A stretch of 40,804 nucleotides of DNA from Arthrobacter pascens (GCF_017052465.1 NZ_JAFHKT010000098.1:1-40804); one strand, 5' to 3'. Positions 14,687-24,085 are shown, counted from the first letter of the stretch. Made by a program: numbers and translations. The notes: generated by a model from the sequence alone, not told the origin.

Positions 14687-17600
14687 GTGACTGTTACTAC
14701 CGCCCTTTACCGCAGATACCGCCCCGACTCGTTCGCGGACGTTATCGGGCAGGAACATGTCACGGAGCCGCTCATGACGGCCCTGCGCAAGAACCGGGTG
14801 AACCACGCCTACCTGTTCTCGGGTCCGCGCGGCTGCGGCAAGACCACTTCGGCCCGCATCCTGGCCCGCTGCCTCAACTGCGCCCAGGGACCCACAGACA
14901 CCCCCTGCGGCGTGTGCCCCAGCTGCATTGAACTGGCCCGCGGCGGCGCAGGATCCCTCGATGTCATCGAGATCGACGCCGCCAGCCACGGCGGCGTCGA
15001 CGACGCCCGGGACCTTCGGGAACGGGCCACCTATGCCCCGGTCCGGGACCGCTACAAGATCTTCATCATCGATGAAGCGCACATGGTCACGTCGGCCGGA
15101 TTCAACGCCCTGCTGAAGATCGTTGAAGAGCCGCCAGAACACATCAAATTCATCTTTGCCACGACGGAGCCGGACAAGGTCATCGGTACCATCCGCTCCC
15201 GCACGCACCACTACCCGTTCCGGCTCGTGCCGCCGGAGCCGCTCCTGGCGTACCTTGAGCTTCTCTGCAACCAGGAAAACGTCCCGGTGGCGCCCGGAGT
15301 GCTGTCCCTGGTCATCCGCGCCGGTGGTGGTTCCGTCAGGGATTCGCTCTCCGTGCTGGACCAGCTCATGGCAGGGGCAGGGCCGAACGGCCTGGACTAC
15401 GAGCTCGCCGTTGCGCTTCTCGGATACACCCACGCCTCGCTACTGGACGATGTGGTCGAGGCCATTGCCGCCTCCGATTCAGCCACTGTCTTCCGGGCAG
15501 TGGACCGCGTCATCCAGACCGGGCACGATCCACGCCGCTTCGTGGAAGACCTCCTGGAACGCTTCCGTGACCTCATCATCGTCCAGGCCATGCCGGAGAG
15601 CGCCCAGTCCATCCTCCGCGGCATGCCCGCCGACCAGATCGCCAGGATGCAGAGCCAGTCGCACAACCTGGGCGCCGCGGAACTGTCCCGCGCGGCGGAC
15701 GTCACCAACACCGCGCTCACTGAGATGACCGGCGCCACCTCGCCTCGGCTGCATCTCGAGCTCTTGTGCGCCCGCATCCTGCTGCCCAGCTCCGAACAGA
15801 CCGAACGTGGAATCGCCGCACGTATTGACCGTGTGGAGCGGAGACTGAACTACTCGGGGAACGACGCCGGCACCACGGCCGCCGCTGTTTCCGAAGCCCC
15901 CGCTCCCTCAGCGCCTGTTGCAGCACCTGTTGCAGCACCAGTTGCTGCGCCCGTTGCTGCGCCGTCGGTTCCGCGCGCTGCCGCGGCGTCTGACGCTGTT
16001 TCCGCTCCGCAGCAGCCGCCATCCCCGGCGGAGCCACGCCGCCAGGCCCCTGAACCTGCTGCCGCCATGCCCGCCACAGCGCCATCGGGCACGGCGGAGA
16101 CCCGCCCGCCGGCGGAGCGGGAGCCCGTCTCCGCCCCCCGGATCAGCACCAGCGACTGGCCCGTGGACGAACCGCAGTCCGGCGCCCGCAGGCCGTCCGG
16201 CGATTCGGTTCGTGGCAGCGGCCCCGAATCCGCGCCTCCCGCGCCGTCGGCGCCCGTGCAGCCGGCATCCGTACCTGAGGTCCGGCACGCGCCCGCCAGT
16301 GCGCCGACTGGCGCGCCGGGCCCCGCCTCTGCAGCACCCACGGGTGGCGGTGCCAACGTCGAGGTGCTCCGCCGTGCGTGGCCGGAGATCCTGCAAACCC
16401 TCACCAAGATCAAGCGCAGCACGTGGGCCCTTGTGGAGCCGAACGCCCAGGTCGGCCAGTTCGATGGCCAGGTCCTGACGCTTGTCTTCACGACGTCCGG
16501 ACTGGCGGGCGCATTTGGGCGGGCCGACCATTCCGAGAACCTGCGGCAGGCCATCCACAAGACCATAGGCATCGACTGCCAGATCACCGCAACGGCAGGC
16601 GGAACCAACAGGCCAGCGAGCTCTGACCCAAACCCAAAAGGTCCTACTAGCCGGGACATACCGGCTACCACGACGGACGCGGACTGGGGACTGACCCCTG
16701 CCGTGCCCGACTCCGGACGGGAAGCACCAAAAGAGCCGGCGCCTGCTCCTTCGGTGGCCGCTCCTCTCCGGCCCGCTGCTTCCGTGCGGTCCGCCGATCC
16801 TGTGCAGTCCGCCGATTCGGTCCAGTCCGCTGCTCCCGCGCAGGCGGCGAATCCCGGGCAGCCCGCAAATTCGCAGCCCGCGAATCCCGGACAGCCTGCG
16901 ACCCCGGGGCCCGCCGATGCCGAACGGGGCAATTCGTACTCCTATCCCGACGACGACTGGGGTCCGCCGCTCGACGAAGATGCGCCGCCGCTGGACGAAG
17001 AACCGCCCGTGGACTGGGAGCCCCCGGCCCCGCATGAGCCACGCAGCGTGCCTTCGCCGGCCGACGCTTCCGGCCCGGCCCGGGCCTCCGTCCAGGCCAG
17101 CGTGCCAGCCCGTCCGTCCGGGGACAGTTCAAGTGATCCTTGGTCGCGCGCCGTCGAACAGGCACCCGGAGTGTGGGCCCTCGGCTCGGAAACGAACGTC
17201 GGCAAATACATGAGCCGGCCCGACGACCACGCCGGGCAGGAACCGCCGGCGCCGGCCGCTCCCCGGTATGACCCTGCAACGGCCCAGGTTCCGCCCTCCG
17301 CGTACCCGACGGCGCCGGATCCTGCAGCTACTTCACGCCCGGCTCAGGTACAGGCAGAGGAGTACGCCCACAGCCCCTCAACGGTTCAGCCGGGGGCGCC
17401 CGAGCCGGACACCGCCGAGTTCGTTCCGGCTTATGCCATGGCCTCCGCGCCGGCGACGGGATCCGGCGCAGCCGCGTTCACCCCTGGTGCGGCGCCCTCG
17501 GCGCAGCCCCATCTGGCGCCTACAAGGGTGACCGCGCTGGGGACCGCATCCGCGGGGGCGCCTGCCGCAGCACAGGGCGCGGCAGTACAGGGCACGGCTG

Positions 17601-17866
17601 CGGTGGCAGCTCCGCCGGCCGGCAACGGCAAGCTGAGCCTGTACCAGCGGCTGTCGAACAGCCCGGAGGCTGAAGCAGGGCGGGCCAAGGCACCCACTCG
17701 CCAGCCGGAATCCGCAGCGTCCTACACACAGGACATCCCCAGCGCAGATGACGAAACCATCGAGGAATCGGGTGTGTTTGGCAGGGCCGCGGTTGAGCGT
17801 ATTCTGGGCGGAAAGCTGATCGAAGAACGGTCGCTGGACGGAAGCCCGCTGCTGCCCCGCTACTAG
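14687..17866 (+). CDS. dnaX: DNA polymerase III subunit gamma/tau
   Basis: 1059 residues from GTG 14687. I chose this start because TAGGG lies about nine bases upstream and VTTALYRRYRPDSFADVIGQ is the usual N-terminus; ATG 14657 would sit in the SRP terminator U-run. Walker A is GPRGCGKTT (46-54), the Zn ligands are C65, C74, C77, C80, and DEAH is at 129-132, followed by ALLKIVEEPPEHIKFIFATTEPDK. A linker of PVAAP repeats (~405-560) precedes a conserved segment VLRRAWPEILQTLTKIKRSTWALV. After that comes ~330 residues of Pro/Ala-rich low complexity and the conserved end AAVERILGGKLIEE. It is the clamp-loader ATPase and replisome organiser. I see no A-run slippery site that would make gamma by frameshifting. 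Confidence 0.95.
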   Translation: MTVTTALYRRYRPDSFADVIGQEHVTEPLMTALRKNRVNHAYLFSGPRGCGKTTSARILARCLNCAQGPTDTPCGVCPSCIELARGGAGSLDVIEIDAASHGGVDDARDLRERATYAPVRDRYKIFIIDEAHMVTSAGFNALLKIVEEPPEHIKFIFATTEPDKVIGTIRSRTHHYPFRLVPPEPLLAYLELLCNQENVPVAPGVLSLVIRAGGGSVRDSLSVLDQLMAGAGPNGLDYELAVALLGYTHASLLDDVVEAIAASDSATVFRAVDRVIQTGHDPRRFVEDLLERFRDLIIVQAMPESAQSILRGMPADQIARMQSQSHNLGAAELSRAADVTNTALTEMTGATSPRLHLELLCARILLPSSEQTERGIAARIDRVERRLNYSGNDAGTTAAAVSEAPAPSAPVAAPVAAPVAAPVAAPSVPRAAAASDAVSAPQQPPSPAEPRRQAPEPAAAMPATAPSGTAETRPPAEREPVSAPRISTSDWPVDEPQSGARRPSGDSVRGSGPESAPPAPSAPVQPASVPEVRHAPASAPTGAPGPASAAPTGGGANVEVLRRAWPEILQTLTKIKRSTWALVEPNAQVGQFDGQVLTLVFTTSGLAGAFGRADHSENLRQAIHKTIGIDCQITATAGGTNRPASSDPNPKGPTSRDIPATTTDADWGLTPAVPDSGREAPKEPAPAPSVAAPLRPAASVRSADPVQSADSVQSAAPAQAANPGQPANSQPANPGQPATPGPADAERGNSYSYPDDDWGPPLDEDAPPLDEEPPVDWEPPAPHEPRSVPSPADASGPARASVQASVPARPSGDSSSDPWSRAVEQAPGVWALGSETNVGKYMSRPDDHAGQEPPAPAAPRYDPATAQVPPSAYPTAPDPAATSRPAQVQAEEYAHSPSTVQPGAPEPDTAEFVPAYAMASAPATGSGAAAFTPGAAPSAQPHLAPTRVTALGTASAGAPAAAQGAAVQGTAAVAAPPAGNGKLSLYQRLSNSPEAEAGRAKAPTRQPESAASYTQDIPSADDETIEESGVFGRAAVERILGGKLIEERSLDGSPLLPRY

Positions 17867-18006
17867 CCGTCATGGAACCGCGCCGGCATTGGCGATCGGC
17901 ATTCTGTGCCATCGGCACTCATGGCTGCGGCAGGCATGGCGTTCCGGCCCCGCTAAAGCCAGCCAATCACGGCCGCTAATCATCCAACCAGGTAATCGAG
18001 GACATT

Positions 18007-18606
18007 GTGTACGAGGGTGCAGTTCAAGAGCTGATCGACGAGCTCGGGCGCCTGCCCGGCGTAGGGCCCAAGTCGGCTCAGCGGCTGGCCTTCCACATCC
18101 TGGAGGCCGACCCCCAGGACATGAAGCGCCTCGTGGATGCCATTACCACCGTCAAGGAACGGGTGAAGTTTTGCACCGTCTGCGGCAATGTGACGGAGCA
18201 GGAGCTCTGCAACATCTGCCGGGACCCTCGCCGGGACCCGTCCGTCATCTGTGTGGTGGAGGAGTCCAAGGACGTCCTCGCAGTGGAACGGACGCGCTCT
18301 TTCCGCGGCAGGTACCACGTGCTCGGCGGGGCCATAAATCCGATCGCCGGCGTCGGCCCGGAACAGCTGCGGATCCGGGAACTCCTGACCCGCCTCAACG
18401 ACGGCGCCATTCAGGAGATCATCATTGCCACCGACCCCAACCTTGAGGGCGAGGCGACGGCGACCTACCTGGCCCGGATGCTCAAGTCCATCGGCATCAC
18501 GGTGACCCGGCTGGCCTCCGGGCTTCCCGTCGGCGGTGACCTGGAGTACGCCGATGAGGTCACGCTCGGCCGCGCCTTCGAGGGCCGGCGCAACGCCCTC
18601 AGCTGA
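18007..18606 (+). CDS. recR: Recombination mediator RecR
   Basis: 199 residues, GTG start with GAGG five bases upstream, exactly the usual RecR size. The N-terminal HhH ([20 protein letters not shown]), the Zn finger C56/C59/C68/C71 and the Toprim domain ([17 protein letters not shown] ... [19 protein letters not shown]) are all visible. RecR forms a ring-shaped tetramer that works with RecO to load RecA at gaps. It follows dnaX by 140 bases. In many bacteria ybaB/ebfC sits between these two genes, but here it is absent. Confidence 0.95.
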   Translation: MYEGAVQELIDELGRLPGVGPKSAQRLAFHILEADPQDMKRLVDAITTVKERVKFCTVCGNVTEQELCNICRDPRRDPSVICVVEESKDVLAVERTRSFRGRYHVLGGAINPIAGVGPEQLRIRELLTRLNDGAIQEIIIATDPNLEGEATATYLARMLKSIGITVTRLASGLPVGGDLEYADEVTLGRAFEGRRNALS

Positions 18607-18655
18607 GGAGCCACCGCCCCGCCGGATACCTGCCCTAAGCCGGAAACGGTCACAA

Positions 18656-18686
18656 TTCAACGGCCGGCGTTGGGCGGCGATAAACT
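18656..18686 (+). promoter_or_regulatory. Candidate promoter upstream of lysC
   Basis: TAAACT (18681-18686) with TTCAAC (18656-18661) 19 bases upstream. AACTG-N7-CAGTT (18683-18699) overlaps the expected start site and could be an operator. The leader to lysC would be about 70 bases. Confidence 0.3.
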
Positions 18687-18764
18687 GTCAACATCAGTTA
18701 CGCCGTCGTGCCGCAAGGCCGCCTGGCCTCCAGAACTCCGATTTGATCCAGTGAGGGTGCACGC

Positions 18765-20123
18765 ATGAGTATGCCCAGTACCGATGTGAAGACCGAACCG
18801 CAGCCGCAGGAGCTGACCGTCAACCCGGCATCAACCGCCCAGCTCATTGTGCAGAAGTTCGGCGGTTCATCGGTAGCCGACGCTGACGGTATCAAACGGG
18901 TTGCCCGGCGCGTTGTCGACGCGCAGAAGGCCGGCAACGAGGTTGTTGTTGTGGTTTCCGCAATGGGTGACACAACGGACGAACTGCTGGACCTGGCCGC
19001 GCAGGTCACCGACTCGGCTCCGGCACGGGAGATGGACATGCTCCTTTCCGCCGGCGAACGCATCTCCATGGCACTGCTGGCCATGGCCATCAACAAGTTC
19101 GGCGCGTCCGCCCAGTCCTTCACCGGCTCCCAGGCCGGCATGATCACGGACGGCATCCACGGCAAGGCACGGATCATCGACGTGGATCCCCACCGCATCC
19201 GGACGGCCCTCGACAAGGGGCACATTGCCATCGTTGCCGGCTTCCAGGGCATGAGCCGCAGCACCAACGAAATCACCACCCTGGGCCGGGGCGGCTCAGA
19301 CACCACGGCCGTTGCCCTCGCCGCAGCCCTGGACGCCGACGTCTGCGAGATCTACACGGACGTGGACGGCATTTACACGGCCGATCCGCGCGTGGTGCCG
19401 TCGGCCCAGAAGATCGACCGCATTTCCAGCGAAGAAATGCTGGAACTGGCCGCGTCGGGGGCCAAGATCCTCCACCTGCGGTGCGTCGAATATGCCCGCC
19501 GCTTCGGAGTGCCCCTGCACGTCCGTTCTTCATTCAGCCAGCACGAAGGCACGTGGGTCATGCCCGGTGCCGACGACAAGATCAAGACTCAAGAGGGAGT
19601 TGCCTTGGAGCAGCCAATCATCTCCGGTGTTGCACACGACCGTTCCGAAGCCAAGGTCACTGTGGTGGGTGTTCCGGACATCCCCGGGAAAGCCGCCGCC
19701 ATCTTCCAGGTGATCGCGGACGCACACTCGAACATCGACATGATCGTGCAGAACGTCTCTACCCACGGGACCGGCCGGACCGACATCTCGTTCACCCTCC
19801 CGATTGTCGAGGGTGCGGACGCCCTTGCAGCCCTTCGTGCGGCTGAGGCAGAGATCGGTTTCGAGAGCATTGAATACAACGAGCAGATCGGCAAACTCTC
19901 GCTGATCGGCGCGGGCATGCGCTCCCACCCTGGTGTTTCGGCCACGTTCTTCAAGGCGCTCTCCGACGCCGGGATCAACATCAACATGATCTCCACGTCC
20001 GAGATCCGCATTTCCGTGGTGACCCACGCAGACCTCTTGGACGAGGCCGTGCGCGTCATTCACAAGGCCTTCGACCTCGACAGCGAAGCGGAAGCCACCG
20101 TTTACGGCGGCACCGGCCGCTAA
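18765..20123 (+). CDS. lysC: Aspartate kinase (alpha subunit)
   Basis: 452 residues from ATG 18765, which has GAGGG about ten bases upstream. The kinase domain begins [17 protein letters not shown] (K31) after a 26-residue non-conserved extension. [19 protein letters not shown] and [18 protein letters not shown] are the nucleotide and aspartate sites. Two ACT domains follow (~[23 protein letters not shown] sequence and [21 protein letters not shown]). It catalyses the first step of the lysine/threonine/methionine/DAP pathway. The ACT segment [15 protein letters not shown] aligns with the feedback-control loop known from corynebacterial LysC. asd, its usual partner, is not downstream: a terminator and minus-strand genes follow. 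Confidence 0.95.
   Translation: MSMPSTDVKTEPQPQELTVNPASTAQLIVQKFGGSSVADADGIKRVARRVVDAQKAGNEVVVVVSAMGDTTDELLDLAAQVTDSAPAREMDMLLSAGERISMALLAMAINKFGASAQSFTGSQAGMITDGIHGKARIIDVDPHRIRTALDKGHIAIVAGFQGMSRSTNEITTLGRGGSDTTAVALAAALDADVCEIYTDVDGIYTADPRVVPSAQKIDRISSEEMLELAASGAKILHLRCVEYARRFGVPLHVRSSFSQHEGTWVMPGADDKIKTQEGVALEQPIISGVAHDRSEAKVTVVGVPDIPGKAAAIFQVIADAHSNIDMIVQNVSTHGTGRTDISFTLPIVEGADALAALRAAEAEIGFESIEYNEQIGKLSLIGAGMRSHPGVSATFFKALSDAGININMISTSEIRISVVTHADLLDEAVRVIHKAFDLDSEAEATVYGGTGR
19605..20123 (+). CDS. Probable aspartate kinase beta subunit from an internal in-frame start
   Basis: Inside lysC, GAGGGAG (19593-19599) is followed five bases later by an in-frame TTG (19605). Translation from there gives 172 residues that contain both ACT domains and nothing of the kinase domain. 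In Corynebacterium and Bacillus, lysC-type genes make an alpha2beta2 enzyme whose beta subunit is translated from exactly such an internal site, and the corynebacterial beta subunit is, as I recall, the same length. Not a separate gene; the evidence is the site and the family precedent. Confidence 0.6.
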   Translation: MEQPIISGVAHDRSEAKVTVVGVPDIPGKAAAIFQVIADAHSNIDMIVQNVSTHGTGRTDISFTLPIVEGADALAALRAAEAEIGFESIEYNEQIGKLSLIGAGMRSHPGVSATFFKALSDAGININMISTSEIRISVVTHADLLDEAVRVIHKAFDLDSEAEATVYGGTGR

Positions 20124-20145
20124 GGAAGCGGGAACAGCACAAGGA

Positions 20146-20184
20146 AGCGGCCGCCCGCCTGGCAAAACCAGGCGGGCGGCCGCT
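20146..20184. terminator. Strong hairpin after lysC
   Basis: A perfect 17-bp GC-rich stem (20146-20162 with 20168-20184) around CAAAA, between lysC and the convergent small gene ending at 20210. There is no U-run on either side. Confidence 0.7.
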
Positions 20185-20209
20185 GTCATGTCTGCGGTGA
20201 AGCCGTTTC

Positions 20210-20425
20210 CTACTCCAGGTACTTCAGGTCGCTCTTGCGTATTGCGTAGTGATGGCCTTCGGAATCTGTCTCGACTTCAAACTGCGAAAGATCTTCTTCC
20301 GAGGCGTGCTCGAAGTCGTCATGCAGGTGAACCACCGGCGCTGCGGAATCGCCCACGGAGGCGGGCCCGAATACGAACCGGAGCCTGTCGGTCAGGTTCA
20401 TGAATCCAGTGAGTACATGTGCCAC
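20210..20425 (-). CDS. Small hypothetical protein with an LR-VFGPA motif
   Basis: 71 residues from GTG 20425, placed by GGGAAGGGGG eight bases upstream; an ATG at 20401 has no such site. Contains TDRLRFVFGPASVGD, then an acidic stretch HDDFEHASEEDLSQFEVET and ends YAIRKSDLKYLE. It has no signal or membrane segment. It shares the LRxVFGPA motif and general plan with the protein encoded at 20533-20757, so the two look like diverged paralogues. The function is unknown. Confidence 0.65.
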   Translation of the reverse strand: MAHVLTGFMNLTDRLRFVFGPASVGDSAAPVVHLHDDFEHASEEDLSQFEVETDSEGHHYAIRKSDLKYLE

Positions 20426-20532
20426 AAGTACCACCCCCTTCCCTGATCGAAGGTCGCGAGCATTTGCTCTTCGTTACTGCCAGTGCCCTTATTTTACGCC
20501 GGGGCGGCGGAAAAGGCCCCGCGCGTTGCGGC

Positions 20533-20757
20533 CTAGCGGAGGGACTTATCGTCGGGATTGCGGGGCACCACATACGTGCTGCCGTCCGGGCGGCGGACCG
20601 TCTCCCACTGCTGGGTTTCTGCCTCGCGCTGGGCGAGCAACCTGCGGTTTTCCTCGGTCATTTCGTGTCCCAGGGAGCTTCGGTTCGCGGGGCCGAAAAC
20701 AGCCCTCAGCTTGCCGGTTGCGCGCATGAACCTTTGTGTTGCGTTCTCTTTTGCCAC
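20533..20757 (-). CDS. Small hypothetical protein, paralogue of its neighbour
   Basis: 74 residues from GTG 20757 with GGAGAAG about eight bases upstream. Sequence features are TGKLRAVFGPANRSSLG, a charged helix TEENRRLLAQREAETQQWE and RRPDGSTYVVPRN near the end. The arrangement LRxVFGPA, Glu-rich helix, (W/F)ExxxxxxGxxYxx repeats that of the protein at 20210-20425. It lies divergent to the OhrR-like gene across the operator at 20803-20823, so it could share its regulation. Confidence 0.68.
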   Translation of the reverse strand: MAKENATQRFMRATGKLRAVFGPANRSSLGHEMTEENRRLLAQREAETQQWETVRRPDGSTYVVPRNPDDKSLR

Positions 20758-20802
20758 GGTGTCCACTTCTCCATCTCCACACTGCTGCTTGAAACAAGGA
20801 TA

Positions 20803-20823
20803 CACTAATAATTAGTGCACTAA
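20803..20823. promoter_or_regulatory. Palindromic operator of the MarR/OhrR-like regulator
   Basis: CACTAAT-A-ATTAGTG (20803-20817) is a perfect palindrome, and TTAGTGCACTAA (20812-20823) is a second one overlapping it. The remainder CACTAACTATTG is a degenerate third half-site pair. It lies 18 bases before the MarR ATG, in an AT-rich stretch unlike the surroundings, so autorepression is likely. Confidence 0.7.
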
Positions 20824-20840
20824 CTATTGAAGGGACACTT

Positions 20841-21311
20841 ATGAGCGCATCACAGAGCGAAGGAACACAAGCCGTCGACGACGACCTCCTGCTGGAACGG
20901 CAGCTGTGCTTCGCCCTGACCGTTGCCTCCCGCAGCGTGGTTGGCGCCTACAAGCCGGTCCTCGAACGGCTGGGACTGACGCATCCCCAGTACCTGGTGA
21001 TGCTGTGCCTCTGGGAGTCCAGCCCGCGCTCCGTCCGTGACATCAGCGAGGCACTCGCCCAGGAGCCGGCCACCATCTCGCCGCTCCTCCGCCGGCTGGA
21101 AACCGCCGGGCTGATTACCAGGCGCCGCGTCGAAGGCAATGAGCGCGCCCTGGCTGTCGCCCTCACTCCGGCCGGAGCAGCGTTGCGGCAACAGGCAACC
21201 TCGGTCCCCGGCACCATGATGGCCAAGCTCGGGCTTACCCGGGAACAGGTGGAAGCGCTGCACCGCACCATGATGGATCTCATCGCCGCCACCGCCGGCC
21301 CGCAGGCCTAG
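20841..21311 (+). CDS. MarR family regulator, OhrR-like
   Basis: 156 residues. The winged-helix MarR core is present (LGLTHPQYLVMLCLWE, DISEALAQEPATISPLLRRLETAGLITRRR). Near the N-terminus LLLERQLCFALTVASRSV places a Cys (C23) where OhrR/SarZ/MgrA proteins have the peroxide-sensing cysteine. It therefore probably represses its target until an organic peroxide oxidises that Cys. The usual target gene ohr is not adjacent; the nearest possible targets are itself and the divergent small protein. No second resolving Cys is seen, which fits the one-Cys type. Confidence 0.86.
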   Translation: MSASQSEGTQAVDDDLLLERQLCFALTVASRSVVGAYKPVLERLGLTHPQYLVMLCLWESSPRSVRDISEALAQEPATISPLLRRLETAGLITRRRVEGNERALAVALTPAGAALRQQATSVPGTMMAKLGLTREQVEALHRTMMDLIAATAGPQA

Positions 21312-21429
21312 GTTCCGGCTCCGGAACACGGCAACACCGCTAACCGAACGACGCCGGCACCCACCACCCGAGGTGAGTGCCGGCGTCGTTCTGGCGCCCT
21401 GCCTTCCGGCAGGCCCGCCGGACCCGCCG

Positions 21430-23841
21430 CTACGGGGCGGCCACGGGCCGCACCGCCACCGGCGAGCGCACACTGTTCGCGGACGACGCCCACGTCAGGG
21501 AACCTGTGGCGAAGGTGTCCAGCGGGGCTCCTGCGGTGGTGAAGGTGACCGTGAACGTTGCACTCTCCCCCTCGCGGAGAGTCAGCTCCGCCGGGCTGAC
21601 CGTGGCCTGCACGCCCGGAACCTCAATGGTGGCGCGGTAGGTTCCGGCCTTCACCGCGGTAACAGTGCGGGTGACCATCTGGCTGCCGGCGAGGGACCCG
21701 AGGGCCACGGACGGCACGTTGACGTCCTTGGCGGCCACCGGCACCACGCCCAGGTCAATGCCGAGGCCCTGCAGGAAACCGAACCAATCAGCGAGGCCGG
21801 CATCGTAAACCAGGCCGGGGGAGGCGAATCTGGAAGGATCCACATGGCCTGCGCCCTGGGCAAAGACGTCGTGGACCTTCGCTCCGTCCGTTCCTACAAG
21901 GTCATACGCGGTGGTCATGATGGCGGACTTGACGGCCGCCGGGGACCAATGCGGGTTCTTGCCCAGCAGCAGCGCACCGGATCCTGCAATGTGCGGCGCG
22001 GCCATGGATGTGCCGGACAGGAAGCCGAAGTTCTCGCCCTTGAATCCGATCGGCGAAACGGCTGCCAGGACAGCCACACCGGGGGCCGTGACATCGGGCT
22101 TCAGGAGATCGCCGTTGGATGCCAGCGTCGGGCCGCGGGACGAGAATTCGGCAATCTGCGGGACCGCGGGAAGCGGCGCCCCCGTGGTGTCGGTCGCCTT
22201 GAGGTTGGCGGTCAGTCCCGGATTCGCCGCGACCACGTCCTTGACCTTCGGATCACCAACGTGGACGGTCGGAACGCTGTGCATGTCGGCATCCAGTGAG
22301 CCTGGAACCAGGTTGACGAGCACCATGCCCACGCCCCCGGTGCGCTTGACCTCAACGCTCTTGTCCACCCGCGGAATGAGGCCGCGGTCGCACACCACGA
22401 TTTTGCCCGCAGTCTTTGCGGGATCGAGCGTGTTCGGAATGCAGAGTGCCGCGTCCGCATCGGCGGCGGCGGCTGCCTTGACGGCGACGGCCAGGACGAT
22501 CGGCTTCGAGGCCACCTCTTCGCTCATCACGCTCGCCCCGGAGAACTTCGATCCGTCGGAGAGCTCAACTGTCCCACGGAGTGAGCTGTCGAACGTCGAA
22601 GCGGCAACGCTGGTGAGCCAGGGGCCCGCATGGTTGACCGTGCTGGGACCGGGGCCCGAATTGCCGCCCGACGCCGCCACGAAAATCCCCGCGGCGGCAG
22701 CGTTGAGGAAGGCGAGGGAGACGGCATCAACTGTTGTGGTGTTGTTGCCCGAAATCGAGTAATTGATCACGTCCACACCGTCCAGGATGGCGTCCTGGAC
22801 CGCCCTGACGATGTCCGATTCCAGGCATCCGGTCGTTGCGGGGGTAGCGCCCTCCCAGCAGACTTTGTACACCGCAATCTTGGCCGCCGGTGCGACGCCC
22901 GAACTGATCCCGAAATCGCGTCCGCCTGCCGTCTGGGTCACATCACTGTTTCCGGCGGCCGTACTGGCCGTATGCGAGCCGTGGCCGTTGACATCCACGG
23001 GAGAGAAAAGCTCAAGCGGGGACCTCTGCTCGGGCGGGACAACCGCCTTATAGGCCTGGTCGTAGAAGCGGGCGCCGATGACCTTGCTGTTGCACTCTGT
23101 TCCCTCGAACCCGTCACCGGCGACACAATCGCCCACGAATGTGCCGCCGTTGGCCTTGCGCATGGCTATCACGTTGCCCTGCAGGTGGTAGGGCCGGCCG
23201 ATCTTTGGGCTCCCTGACAGCGGCGGAACAGCCTCGCCCGCGAAGAACGGATTCTCCGGCGAATAGCCCGTGTCCAAGACGCCGACGACGACGCCCTTGC
23301 CTGCGTCATCCCTGCCGTCGAACTGCTGCTTCCACACTCCGTCCGGGCCGGGGAGACCGAGAAAATCAGTGCTGGAGTAGTCTGGCTTGCGCATCGTATC
23401 CGGAACCACGGCCAGCACACTCCTGTCACCGGCCAGCTGCTTCGCCTGTTCCGCCGACAGCGCGGCACTGAAGCCGTTGACGGCCAGGGTGAAACTCTGG
23501 TCGATCCGCACGCCCTTGGCCGCCGCCGCCTGCCGCTGTTTGAACCTCAGGTGGGCGTCGTATTTGCGGGAGTTGGACCCCGACGCATTGAGCTTCTGGC
23601 CCTTCGGAACGGCCGTGCCCGGAATCCCGGCCACGCCACCCGAGTACGTGGCCAGGGGCTTGTCCTTGAGCATCACGATGTACCGGCCGTCGTCGAAAGC
23701 TGACTGGCCCAAGGACTCCCCGGGCGCGGCGGACGTGGGCGCGGCGAGCCCCTGGCCGATGACCAAGGAGAGGCCGACGGCCAGGACGGCAGGCAACCGC
23801 CTGCTGAGCTTAGGGCGGGAGGATTCTTGCTGGCTGGTCAT
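21430..23841 (-). CDS. Secreted subtilisin-like serine peptidase (S8, Vpr type)
   Basis: 803 residues from ATG 23841 with AAGGAAGG about ten bases upstream. Signal peptide ~1-38 (LPAVLAVGLSLVIGQGLAAP). An I9 propeptide follows (YIVMLKDKPLATYSGG ... VNGFSAALSAEQAKQL). Catalytic residues are D190 (GVLDTG), H287 (NGHGSHTAST) and S612 (SGTSMAAPHIAG), with N394 for the oxyanion hole. A PA domain (~455-550, IVVCDRG) is inserted before the Ser, as in Vpr. The C-terminus is an Fn3-like beta domain. There is no LPXTG anchor, so it is probably released. It is divergent from the inhibitor operon at 24086, sharing a 244-bp promoter region. Confidence 0.93.
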   Translation of the reverse strand: MTSQQESSRPKLSRRLPAVLAVGLSLVIGQGLAAPTSAAPGESLGQSAFDDGRYIVMLKDKPLATYSGGVAGIPGTAVPKGQKLNASGSNSRKYDAHLRFKQRQAAAAKGVRIDQSFTLAVNGFSAALSAEQAKQLAGDRSVLAVVPDTMRKPDYSSTDFLGLPGPDGVWKQQFDGRDDAGKGVVVGVLDTGYSPENPFFAGEAVPPLSGSPKIGRPYHLQGNVIAMRKANGGTFVGDCVAGDGFEGTECNSKVIGARFYDQAYKAVVPPEQRSPLELFSPVDVNGHGSHTASTAAGNSDVTQTAGGRDFGISSGVAPAAKIAVYKVCWEGATPATTGCLESDIVRAVQDAILDGVDVINYSISGNNTTTVDAVSLAFLNAAAAGIFVAASGGNSGPGPSTVNHAGPWLTSVAASTFDSSLRGTVELSDGSKFSGASVMSEEVASKPIVLAVAVKAAAAADADAALCIPNTLDPAKTAGKIVVCDRGLIPRVDKSVEVKRTGGVGMVLVNLVPGSLDADMHSVPTVHVGDPKVKDVVAANPGLTANLKATDTTGAPLPAVPQIAEFSSRGPTLASNGDLLKPDVTAPGVAVLAAVSPIGFKGENFGFLSGTSMAAPHIAGSGALLLGKNPHWSPAAVKSAIMTTAYDLVGTDGAKVHDVFAQGAGHVDPSRFASPGLVYDAGLADWFGFLQGLGIDLGVVPVAAKDVNVPSVALGSLAGSQMVTRTVTAVKAGTYRATIEVPGVQATVSPAELTLREGESATFTVTFTTAGAPLDTFATGSLTWASSANSVRSPVAVRPVAAP

Positions 23842-24055
23842 GGGGAGATGCCTTCCTTGGTTCTTGGACCTGCAGACCTTCGGTCCCACGAACTGGACGC
23901 TCCGCCCCCCATAGGCGTCATCACTCTTTGGTTGTAGCCGCGCACCCGTCAATGTCAGAAAGATACCGCGGACGCCGTCAAGAATCGATACCCTTCCGTT
24001 AGCGATTGCCGGACACCGTTACCGGGCCGTTCCGGACCGCCGGATGGGGCGACGG

Positions 24056-24061
24056 TAGAAT
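24056..24061 (+). promoter_or_regulatory. -10-like TAGAAT before the inhibitor operon
   Basis: TAGAAT lies 24 bases upstream of ATG 24086, followed by GAGGAG at an ideal distance from the ATG. The implied leader is about 18 bases. No good -35 is seen. Confidence 0.4.
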
Positions 24062-24085
24062 GGGAAAAACTTGAGGAGACCCGGC

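Noticed and set aside
16600..16680. Programmed frameshift site in dnaX
   Set aside because: No A6/A7 or similar slippery run with a following hairpin is found; the frame is open from start to the conserved C-terminus.
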